The translations under genes and the position numbers were made by a program. DNA of 19,878 nucleotides from contig NYTN01000057.1 in the NCBI GenBank assembly GCA_002683515.1, forward strand, positions 1 to 19,878, given 5' to 3'. A model generated the notes under the pieces. That model saw nothing but the letters and a program-made list of their open reading frames with translations, did not search any database and had not been told where the DNA came from. How positions within the stretch are numbered: position 1 is the first letter of the stretch; each line of letters begins with the position of its first letter. Shown piece by piece: positions 6,459-14,400 of the stretch. The DNA comes from Rhodobiaceae bacterium (GTDB lineage Bacteria; Pseudomonadota; Alphaproteobacteria; RS24).

Positions 6459-8114
6459 ATGGCTTCTTATCAATATGTCTATGTAATGGATCAACTGTCC
6501 AAAACCTATCCTGGTGGGAAGCAGGTTTTAAAAGACATTAGGCTTTCATTCTTTCCTGGAGCTAAAATCGGTGTTGTCGGGGTCAATGGCTCAGGTAAAT
6601 CGACCTTGCTAAAAATAATGGCTGGTCTGGACGCTGAATATTCAGGTGAAGCATGGTCTGCTGAAGGTGCCAAGGTGGGATATCTTGAGCAAGAGCCCCA
6701 GTTGAACCGATCCAAAGACGTCTTGGGCAATGTCATGGAAGGTGTAGCTGAAAAGCAGGCGAAGGTTGAGCGCTACAATGAACTTGCTATGAATTATTCG
6801 GACGAGACAGCAAACGAAATGGCGTCCTTACAGGATGAGTTGGACAGCCAAAATCTTTGGGACTTAGACAGTCAGGTTGAACAAGCCATGGATGCGTTGC
6901 GGTGTCCTCCATCTGATGCTGCCGTCGAGAACCTCTCCGGTGGGGAAAAGCGTCGAGTTGCACTTTGTAAGCTTTTACTTTCAAACCCGGATATGCTTTT
7001 GCTTGATGAACCGACTAACCATCTCGACGCTGAGACTGTTGCTTGGCTCCAGCATTATCTTTCAGATTATGCTGGGACTGTGGTTCTTGTAACGCATGAT
7101 AGATATTTTCTGGATCAGGTCACCGGTTGGATCCTAGAATTGGATCGAGGTTCAGGCTTTCCTTATGAAGGTAATTATTCCTCTTGGCTTGAACAGAAAC
7201 ACAAAAGACTTGACCAAGAAGCTAGAGAGGACGCCACTCTTCAAAAAACGCTATCCAGAGAGCTTGAATGGATTCAGGCTTCACCAAAGGCGCGACAAGC
7301 CAAGAGCAAGGCAAGAATTTCCGCCTATGATGATATGGTAAATCAAAAAGAACGGGAGGAAGTTGGGCGCGCACAAATTTCCATTCCTGCCGGTCCACGC
7401 CTTGGTGGGGTTGTGATTGAAGCTGATAACCTAACTAAAGGTTTTGAAGATAGGTTGCTGATAGATGATTTGTCATTCCAGCTTCCTCCAGGGGGCATTG
7501 TTGGCGTTATAGGTCCGAACGGCGCCGGTAAGACGACTTTATTTAAAATGCTAACAGGTGTTGAAAATCCTGATGATGGTAATCTTAAAGTCGGTGAAAC
7601 AGTTATTATGGGCTATGTCGACCAGAGTCGCGATAATCTCGAGGATGGCAAAACAGTCTGGGAAGAAATCTCAGATGGCAACGATATTATCGAATTGGGT
7701 AATGGCGAAATAAATTCCCGTGCTTATGTTGGGGCGTTTAACTTTCGTGGCGGCGACCAGCAAAAGAAGGTTGGTCTGTTATCAGGTGGTGAGAGAAACC
7801 GTGTGCATTTGGCAAAGATGCTTCGTTCTGGTGCTAACCTTCTCTTGCTCGATGAGCCGACCAATGATCTTGATGTTGAAACTTTACGTGCGCTTGAGGA
7901 GGGGCTGGAAGACTTCCCTGGATGTGCAGTTATTATTTCTCATGATCGCTGGTTTTTAGACAGACTTGCCACGCATATTTTAGCTTTTGAGGGCGATAGC
8001 CATGTGGAGTGGTTTGAAGGTAGCTATTCAGATTATGAAGTTGATAGAAAAGCCCGCCTTGGCACGGATGCTGAAGTACCCAAGCGTATTAAATACAAAC
8101 AGTTTAGTCGCTAG
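6459..8114 (+). CDS. ettA: Energy-dependent translational throttle protein EttA (ABC-F ATPase)
   Basis: EttA is a soluble ABC-F protein that binds the ribosomal E site and gates entry into the elongation cycle according to ATP/ADP ratio. The 551-residue protein has two ABC domains and no membrane segment. Domain 1 has Walker A GVNGSGKST at 41-49, an Arm insert around 88-150, signature LSGGEKRR at 159-166, Walker B with catalytic E184 and switch H213. The charged P-site tRNA interaction linker is at about 245-305. Domain 2 has Walker A GPNGAGKTT at 352-360, signature LSGGERNR at 441-448, E466 and H495. The C-terminus KRIKYKQFSR matches the EttA subgroup rather than Uup or antibiotic-resistance ABC-F proteins. 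It starts one base after the MAPEG stop codon and has no strong ribosome binding site, suggesting translational coupling. Its 3' end overlaps the convergent mlaC gene by 11 bases. Confidence 0.96.
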   Translation: MASYQYVYVMDQLSKTYPGGKQVLKDIRLSFFPGAKIGVVGVNGSGKSTLLKIMAGLDAEYSGEAWSAEGAKVGYLEQEPQLNRSKDVLGNVMEGVAEKQAKVERYNELAMNYSDETANEMASLQDELDSQNLWDLDSQVEQAMDALRCPPSDAAVENLSGGEKRRVALCKLLLSNPDMLLLDEPTNHLDAETVAWLQHYLSDYAGTVVLVTHDRYFLDQVTGWILELDRGSGFPYEGNYSSWLEQKHKRLDQEAREDATLQKTLSRELEWIQASPKARQAKSKARISAYDDMVNQKEREEVGRAQISIPAGPRLGGVVIEADNLTKGFEDRLLIDDLSFQLPPGGIVGVIGPNGAGKTTLFKMLTGVENPDDGNLKVGETVIMGYVDQSRDNLEDGKTVWEEISDGNDIIELGNGEINSRAYVGAFNFRGGDQQKKVGLLSGGERNRVHLAKMLRSGANLLLLDEPTNDLDVETLRALEEGLEDFPGCAVIISHDRWFLDRLATHILAFEGDSHVEWFEGSYSDYEVDRKARLGTDAEVPKRIKYKQFSR

Positions 8115-8715
8115 TCACAGTTGGCCCTGCCGAAATTTGTTGACGCAGGTTATCCAGCAAGACACTAAAATTTTCATTATTGTTTTTGAGGATTGATAAG
8201 AATGTCTCGCGTTGCTCTAGTGCCATCCAGACGCCCAGAACACGTAAATCAAAAAGTGTAATCCTACCATCTTTTTCTTGGCGCAACCGCCAGACAATCA
8301 CAATCGGATTACTCCCATCATTGAAAAGTAATTCAGTTTCAACTAGATAGTCTTTTTTCTTCTTTTCACTGCCGAGTACAACAATTTTCTGGTCTTTATA
8401 ACTACCCAGTCTGTTGGCATAAACTTTAGTAATCATGGTTTCAAAAAGGAATTGAAACTCTTGAAGTTCTGTAGGTGAAAGTTGGCGCCGATATTTACCT
8501 AGCGTAAAAGCCGCAATCCGCTTTAGATTGGCTTTATTATTAAGTAATACTCTGAATTCATCTTCTTTTTCTTGCGCATTCGTTAATTTGAGAATTTCGA
8601 TTACTTGGTTGGAAACATCCATTACAAAAGCTTCAGCCTCAGGGGATTTTTCGGCAACTACCGATGTTAGTGATAGGAAAAATACCGAACATAAAATTAT
8701 AATTCGTTTGAACAT
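8104..8715 (-). CDS. mlaC: Phospholipid-binding periplasmic protein MlaC (Ttg2D family)
   Basis: MlaC is the periplasmic carrier that shuttles phospholipids between the outer-membrane MlaA complex and the inner-membrane MlaFEDB transporter. The 203-residue precursor has a Sec signal peptide (MFKR, then a hydrophobic run to about 21 ending SVVA). The MlaC/Ttg2 fold follows: NLKRIAAFTLGKYRRQLSP at about 63-81, QEFQFLFETMITKVYANRL at about 85-103 and the strand-rich lipid-pocket half to about 180. An AGGT site lies about seven bases before the ATG. It lies 26 bases downstream of mlaA on the same strand and is surely in its operon. Its last codons overlap the end of ettA. No mlaD, mlaE or mlaF is in this window, so the transporter core must be elsewhere if the system is complete. 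Confidence 0.92.
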   Translation of the reverse strand: MFKRIIILCSVFFLSLTSVVAEKSPEAEAFVMDVSNQVIEILKLTNAQEKEDEFRVLLNNKANLKRIAAFTLGKYRRQLSPTELQEFQFLFETMITKVYANRLGSYKDQKIVVLGSEKKKKDYLVETELLFNDGSNPIVIVWRLRQEKDGRITLFDLRVLGVWMALEQRETFLSILKNNNENFSVLLDNLRQQISAGPTVTSD

Positions 8716-8741
8716 GATGGTTACCTGAAAATTAAGTAGTT

Positions 8742-9470
8742 TTAAAAATCGTCGAGATCGACAATTTCTGGAAGGGAGTCAATATCCGTTGTCCCATTTT
8801 TTATCTCTGACTCTCTGTTTTGTATATATAGACTTCTAACAGACGCGTAATAGTCAACCGATGTGTTTTCCAATTCTTCAAGCAAATCTAATGCATTTTC
8901 GCGAGCATGAATGCCTGAAATGAGAGTAACTCCGAGTCTGATATTCTCCTCATCGTCATTGCTCCCTGCCCAGTAAACTGGATTGATAACGGCGTCACCT
9001 GCACGACCAATCAAATCACGTGGATTGCCAGGACCCAGAATTGGTAAAAATATGTAAGGCCCTGAGCCAAAACCATAAACTCCAAGTGTTTGACCAAAAT
9101 CTTCTTTTGAATGTTTTATGCCTAAACCTGTAGCCACATCAAATATACCCGCTACTCCAACTGTGGAATTTATAGAAAGCCTTAATAAAGTGCTTCCAGC
9201 AGAGCTTACCTCTCCTTGCATTGTTTCGTTGAAAAATGTGACGGGCAAGGAGAGATTCGACAGTACATTCCCAATACCCATTTTGATGGGTTGTGGAAGT
9301 ACGCTATACACCTGCGCTGTCGGTTTTAAAACAACTTTATCCAGACCTTGATTCACTGCAAACATCGACCTGTTAAAAACCTCAAACGGATCAGACTTAT
9401 CAGCACTCATACTGGTACATCCCGTAAGTAAGAAAATAAAAGCTAGTATATGGAAGTTTTTTGCACTCAT
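8742..9470 (-). CDS. mlaA: Outer-membrane lipoprotein MlaA (VacJ family)
   Basis: MlaA sits in the outer membrane and extracts misplaced phospholipids from the outer leaflet, handing them to MlaC. With the ATG at 9468-9470 the 242-residue precursor begins with a short lipoprotein signal whose lipobox is LLTG-C18. A second ATG 14 codons upstream (9512) would give an awkward extended signal and has no ribosome binding site, so I reject it. The mature part has the VacJ signatures: SDPFEVFNRSMFAVN after the lipidated cysteine, LSNLSLPVTFFNETMQG, FLPILGPGNPRDLIG and INPVYW. The C-terminus is acidic (ends DLDDF), as is common in the family. It is first in an mlaA-mlaC operon and is divergent from sahR across 143 bases. 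Confidence 0.93.
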   Translation of the reverse strand: MSAKNFHILAFIFLLTGCTSMSADKSDPFEVFNRSMFAVNQGLDKVVLKPTAQVYSVLPQPIKMGIGNVLSNLSLPVTFFNETMQGEVSSAGSTLLRLSINSTVGVAGIFDVATGLGIKHSKEDFGQTLGVYGFGSGPYIFLPILGPGNPRDLIGRAGDAVINPVYWAGSNDDEENIRLGVTLISGIHARENALDLLEELENTSVDYYASVRSLYIQNRESEIKNGTTDIDSLPEIVDLDDF

Positions 9471-9554
9471 AGAATTACCAATATAGAATATAAACTTATG
9501 GTCAATATACATAAAAAATTAATGATAAGGAAGCTGGACAATAATTGACTTTAG

Positions 9555-9574
9555 ATATAAACATATCTTTATAT
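9555..9574. promoter_or_regulatory. Putative SahR operator (20-bp near-perfect palindrome)
   Basis: ATATAAA (9555-9561) and TTTATAT (9568-9574) are perfect inverted arms around CATATC, whose centre ATAT is itself symmetrical. Eighteen of 20 positions are palindromic; only the C/C pair breaks symmetry. It overlaps the spacer and -10 of the candidate sahR promoter, as expected for repression. Size and placement fit a dimeric ArsR-family repressor acting on its own operon. Direct binding is inferred, not shown. Confidence 0.6.
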
Positions 9575-9593
9575 AGTTTATTATCTCATAAAT

Positions 9594-9605
9594 CTTATAT
9601 ATAAG
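9594..9605. promoter_or_regulatory. 12-bp perfect palindrome over the sahR ribosome binding site
   Basis: CTTATATATAAG is perfectly self-complementary and ends in the AAGG (9603-9606) that is the likely ribosome binding site, seven bases before the ATG at 9614. It could be a second weak operator half or simply AT-rich coincidence. Confidence 0.3.
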
Positions 9606-9613
9606 GTTCGTTT

Positions 9614-10615
9614 ATGGAAAATTTACTGGTAGCTCTTAAAGCTGCAGGAGAAGAAACCCGTCTAAGGCTTCTAGCAATTCTTAAATGTGGGGAATTGACG
9701 GTAACTGAGCTGACTCATATTTTGGGGCAAAGTCAACCGAGGGTAAGTCGTCATTTAAAACTTCTTACCGAAGCAGGTCTTGTCATGCGTTATCCTGAAG
9801 GAAGCTGGGTGTTTTATCGCCTGTCAGATTATGGACGTTCAGCAGAGATGGTTTCTGCAGTTATTTCCATGTTGCCGAATGAAAATTTAATTTTGCAAAG
9901 AGATTATGATCGATTTCTTCAGGTTCAAACTAATCGTTATGAAAAGGCACAAGATTATTTTTCATCTAACGCGGATAATTGGGAAACTCTAAGAAAACTA
10001 CATATTGCCGATAGTCAAATCGAGTCCAAAATGCTCAAAATACTGGGCGATAGAAAAATAAATGAGTTTGTTGATTGTGGCACCGGAGCAGGGCGCATGC
10101 TGGAACTTTTCGGTCCACGTTCAAAAAAGGCTGTTGGGTTCGATTTAAACGCCGAGATGCTGGCTCTTGCGCGGACACGGATAGAAGAATTGTCTCTCAC
10201 AAATTGTCAGGTTCGTCTGGGAGATGTTACTTTACTTCCTTTAAAAAGCGGTTCAGCTGATCTTGTTGTTATTCATCAGCTTTTACACTTTTTGGATGAC
10301 CCTGCCGCGGCAATTTCAGAAGCCTCCAGGATTCTTGCACCTAATGGTTTGCTCTTGGTTGTTGATTTTGCGCCTCATGAAATGGAAACCCTGCGAGAGC
10401 ATCACGCACATAGGCGTCTGGGTTTTTCCAAGGATGAAATATTTAAAGTTTTTGATGACGCTAATATTACTTCACCTAATTTTGTTCATTTAGATAGGCG
10501 TGGAACTGAACCCAACATTTCTGAAACCCTTCGGGTTACCATTTGGTCTGGTGTCAAAAGTAATGTCGCAATTTTAAACCCCAGTAACCGGAAAACATTA
10601 CAAAATAAACAATAG
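9614..10615 (+). CDS. sahR: SAM-cycle transcriptional regulator SahR (ArsR HTH fused to a methyltransferase-like domain)
   Basis: The 333-residue protein joins an ArsR-type winged helix (about 1-72, recognition helix QSQPRVSRHLKLL at 39-51) to a class I methyltransferase fold (about 108-312). Visible methyltransferase motifs are VDCGTGAGR at 153-161, the acidic loop D177 in GFDLNAEML, D204 in GDVTLLPL and HQLLHFLDDP at 221-230. The ArsR metal box (ELCVCDL) is absent; the equivalent reads GELTVTEL, so metal sensing is unlikely. Known SahR proteins use such a domain to bind S-adenosylhomocysteine, which releases them from DNA and induces ahcY, metF, metH/metE and metK. Two bases separate it from metF, with metH next, exactly the regulon core. 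Whether the domain retains catalysis cannot be told from sequence. A simple unassigned ArsR/methyltransferase fusion is the less specific alternative. Confidence 0.85.
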   Translation: MENLLVALKAAGEETRLRLLAILKCGELTVTELTHILGQSQPRVSRHLKLLTEAGLVMRYPEGSWVFYRLSDYGRSAEMVSAVISMLPNENLILQRDYDRFLQVQTNRYEKAQDYFSSNADNWETLRKLHIADSQIESKMLKILGDRKINEFVDCGTGAGRMLELFGPRSKKAVGFDLNAEMLALARTRIEELSLTNCQVRLGDVTLLPLKSGSADLVVIHQLLHFLDDPAAAISEASRILAPNGLLLVVDFAPHEMETLREHHAHRRLGFSKDEIFKVFDDANITSPNFVHLDRRGTEPNISETLRVTIWSGVKSNVAILNPSNRKTLQNKQ

Positions 10616-10617
10616 AA

Positions 10618-11478
10618 ATGATGCACATGACCTCAATATCGTTAGAATTTTTCCCACCCAAATCTGCTGAGACTGAAGCCAAGCTTTGGGATGTTATCAA
10701 TGAACTCGCAGTCATCAGACCTGATTTTGTGTCAATTACATATGGTGCAGGAGGGTCGACACGGGATCGGACGCACAAATGCGTAAAGCACCTTGTGACA
10801 AAAACAGATTTGAAGCCGGCGGCGCATCTTACATGTGTTGCAGCATCCAAATCTGAGGTAGACGAGGTAATTGAAGATTACGCTTTAGCAGGTGTTAAGC
10901 ACATAGTTGCTTTACGGGGTGATATGCCAGATATGGAAGCTTTCAGCCCGCACCCCAATGGTTATAGGGGGTCTGTTGAGTTGGTCGATGCTCTTTCCCG
11001 GCGCGGCGGATTTGACGTAACGGTAAGCGCTTATCCTGAAAAACACCCCGAGTCTGGAGATATGCAAACAGATATTGACCTTCTGAAAGCAAAAATTGAT
11101 GCGGGGGCAACCCGCGCCATTACGCAGTTTGTTTTTGACACTGAACACCATTACCGCTTCCGCGATGCCCTTGCTGACAACCAGATTAATATTCCGGTAA
11201 TCCCTGGCATTATGCCAACGACCAACTTTAAAGGTGTTTTGCGAATGTCGGAAGCATGTGGTGCTTCAGTGCCGGACTGGATGAAAAGCAAATTTGAGGG
11301 TCTGGATGATGATTTGGAAAGTCGTCGCGCACTCGCCATTGAAGTTGCGACTGAGCAATGCCGAGATTTAATCAAAAGTGGTTTTGAAAATTTACATTTT
11401 TACACGCTCAACCAGGTAACTGTCACACAGGCAGTTTGTAATACCCTAGGTATAGAAAAAGTGGGTGTTCAACAATGA
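10618..11478 (+). CDS. metF: 5,10-methylenetetrahydrofolate reductase MetF
   Basis: MetF is the flavoenzyme that reduces 5,10-methylene-THF to 5-methyl-THF, the methyl donor for methionine synthase. The 286-residue protein shows the TIM-barrel landmarks: SLEFFPPK with the proton-donor Glu at E10, YGAGGSTRDRT at 42-52, HLTCV at 70-74, the FAD-contacting D102 in ALRGD, SAYPEKHPES near 137-146 and TQFVFD with Q170. It lacks the eukaryotic regulatory domain. Three in-frame ATGs lie close together (10618, 10621, 10627). None has a clear ribosome binding site, and the first lies two bases after the sahR stop, so coupled translation is likely and the exact start is uncertain by up to three residues. 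Its stop overlaps the metH start in ATGA. Confidence 0.96.
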   Translation: MMHMTSISLEFFPPKSAETEAKLWDVINELAVIRPDFVSITYGAGGSTRDRTHKCVKHLVTKTDLKPAAHLTCVAASKSEVDEVIEDYALAGVKHIVALRGDMPDMEAFSPHPNGYRGSVELVDALSRRGGFDVTVSAYPEKHPESGDMQTDIDLLKAKIDAGATRAITQFVFDTEHHYRFRDALADNQINIPVIPGIMPTTNFKGVLRMSEACGASVPDWMKSKFEGLDDDLESRRALAIEVATEQCRDLIKSGFENLHFYTLNQVTVTQAVCNTLGIEKVGVQQ

Positions 11479-14400
11479 GTTGGGATCGTGAAAAAAGAAT
11501 AGCTGAACTACCCCGAATAACGGCACAGCGTATTTTGACGCTTGATGGAGCAATGGGTACGATGATTCAGCGCCATAAGCCAGACGAGGCAATGTATCGT
11601 GGCGGCCGCTTTTCTGAATTTAATATGGATCTCCAAGGTAATAACGATCTTTTGTCTCTGACCCAACCGGACATGATTCGTGAGATACATGAAGTATATT
11701 TAGACTCCGGTTCAGACATTATCGAGACTAACACTTTCTCTTCAACAAGAATTGCCCAAGCTGATTATGCTCTGGAAAATTATGCCTATGAAATGAACTT
11801 TGAAGGGGCAAAACTCGCCCGCCAAGCATGTGACAAGTTTGAAGCAGCTGACCCGTCGAAACCGCGTTATGTTGCTGGGGCAATAGGACCAACTAACAGA
11901 ACGGCATCTATATCGCCTGATGTAAATGATCCCGGTATGCGGAACATATATTATGATGAATTGGTTGAAAATTATGTCGAGGCTACTCGTGGATTAATTG
12001 AAGGTGGCTCCGACATCATTCTTGTTGAGACCGTTTTTGATACACTAAATGCCAAGGCGGCTCTTTACGCTGTTCAATTAGCTTTTGAAGAAACGGGTAT
12101 TGAATTGCCTTTGATGGTGTCAGGTACGATTACGGACCGTTCCGGTAGAACTTTGTCAGGACAGACGACGGAAGCTTTTTGGAATTCAATCAAACACTGC
12201 AGACCATTTGCTGTTGGGCTTAACTGCGCATTGGGTGCGGAAGAGATGCGTCCATATGTTGTGGAATTTTCACGTATCGCGGATACAAATATTTGTATTT
12301 ATCCAAATGCAGGATTGCCAAATGAATTTGGTGAATATGATCAGCTTGCTGAGGAAATGGCAGCAATAGTTGGAGAATTTGCCGAGTCGGGCCTTGTGAA
12401 TATTTTGGGTGGCTGTTGTGGCACAACACCAGAACATATCTTTGCGATTTCCGCCGCCGCCGCGCAAAACAATCCGCGACCTATTCCTGAAATTGAAAAA
12501 CGACTTCGCTTGTCCGGCCTAGAACCGTTCACCATGACTGAGGATATCCGCTTTGTGAATGTCGGGGAACGCACAAATGTCACCGGTTCTGCAAAGTTCA
12601 GGAAACTTATCACAGATGGTGACTATGAAGCGGCCTTAGATGTTGCGCGTCAACAGGTTGAGAATGGCGCTCAGATTATTGATGTGAATATGGACGAAGG
12701 CATGCTCGACAGTGAAGCGGCTATGACTAAATTCTTGAACCTTGCGGCAACCGAGCCAGATATCGCTCGTGTGCCAATAATGATTGATAGTTCTAAATGG
12801 TCGGTTATTGAGGCAGGTTTGAAATGTGTTCAGGGTAAGGCAGTTGTAAATTCCATTTCTCTCAAAGAGGGAGAGGATGAGTTTCTTAAGCATGCGCAAT
12901 TATGTTTGCGGTATGGAGCAGCCGTAATTGTTATGGCCTTTGATGAGCAGGGTCAGGCTGACACTGCGGATAGAAAATTTGAAATTTGCGCGCGCTCATA
13001 CCGAATACTGGTTAATGAAGTTGGTTTCCCGCCAGAGGATATTATATTTGACCCTAATATTTTTGCGGTAGCCACAGGCATTGAAGAGCATAATAATTAC
13101 GCAGTTGATTTCATTGAGGCCACTAAGAGAATCCGCAAAGAGCTTATCGGTGCACATGTTTCGGGCGGTGTATCGAATATTTCGTTTTCATTTCGTGGGA
13201 ATGATGCCGTTCGTGAGGCGATGCATTCTGCTTTTCTTTACCATGCTATTCATTCCGGCATGGATATGGGTATAGTGAATGCTGGTCAGTTGGCAATTTA
13301 TGAAGACATTGATGCAAAATTAAAAGCTGCTGTTGAGGAAGTGCTGCTCAATGCCAATGATAACGCTACCGATAATCTATTGAAGGTCGCCGAGGATTAT
13401 CTTGGTCAAGGTGGTGCGAAGCAGGAGGCCGATTTAAGCTGGCGTGAAGCATCTGTGCCCGAAAGGCTAATGCATGCGTTGGTTAACGGCATTGGTGATT
13501 ATATTGAAGAAGATACTGAGTTAGCCCGACAAAGTTTTGAGCGTCCGCTTAATGTTATTGAAGGTCCGTTAATGGATGGCATGAATAGGGTCGGGGATTT
13601 GTTTGGCGATGGTAAAATGTTTTTACCCCAAGTCGTGAAGTCCGCCCGTGTGATGAAAAAAGCTGTAGCTTATCTTGAGCCTTTTATGGATAAAGAAAAA
13701 GAAGAGGCACTAAAAGCTGGGGTAAATATTCAATCATCGACTAAGGGCAAGGTTCTTATGGCAACTGTTAAGGGCGATGTTCACGACATCGGCAAAAATA
13801 TTGTTGGTGTTGTTTTGCAGTGTAATAATTTTGATGTCTTAGACATGGGGGTTATGGTACCCGCAAATGACATCATTGATCGTGCCGTAGAAGAAAAGGT
13901 TGATATTATTGGCCTTTCTGGCCTGATAACACCTAGCCTAGATGAAATGTGCCATGTTGCCTCTGAAATGGAGCGTCGCGGGTTAAATATTCCATTGTTG
14001 ATAGGCGGTGCGACGACATCAAAAATACATACCGCAGTCAAAATTAATCCAAACTATGAACGTGGGCAGACTGTTTATGTTACTGATGCCAGCCGTGCTG
14101 TAGGTGTTGCAAGTCGTCTCTTATCTGATGAAACCTCAGAGGATTATCGCAAAGAAATCCGATCTGATTATGAGACTATGGCAGAAAAACACTCAAGAGG
14201 GCGAAGTGAAGATAAGCGCTGTCCGATTGAGTTAGCACGTGAAAATGCTTTTAAGGGCGATGAGATTACACCTGTTAAACCCTCCTTTCTTGGGACGAAG
14301 GTATTTGAGGATTATAATCTAGCTGAATTGCGTGACTATATTGATTGGACACCTTTCTTCCAGAGTTGGGATTTGCATGGTCGTTATCCGACCATATTGT

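Larger units (their letters stand above)
9471..9613. promoter_or_regulatory. Divergent promoter region between mlaA and sahR
   Basis: This very AT-rich gap must supply promoters for both directions. For sahR, a TTGACT -35 (9545-9550) and a TATATA -10 candidate (about 9570-9575, spacing 19) bracket a 20-bp palindrome. For mlaA, a TTGACC on the minus strand at about 9500-9505 has TATATT-like sequence downstream but at a short spacing, so its promoter is uncertain. A second, 12-bp palindrome overlaps the sahR ribosome binding site. Confidence 0.55.

Noticed and set aside
9471..9512. Upstream ATG for mlaA at 9512
   Set aside because: It adds 14 residues ahead of a normal lipoprotein signal and has no ribosome binding site.
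9614..9829. ArsR domain as a metal or arsenic sensor
   Set aside because: The Cys metal box is replaced by GELTVTEL, only one cysteine is present in the domain, and the gene sits in a methionine operon, not beside efflux or arsenate genes.
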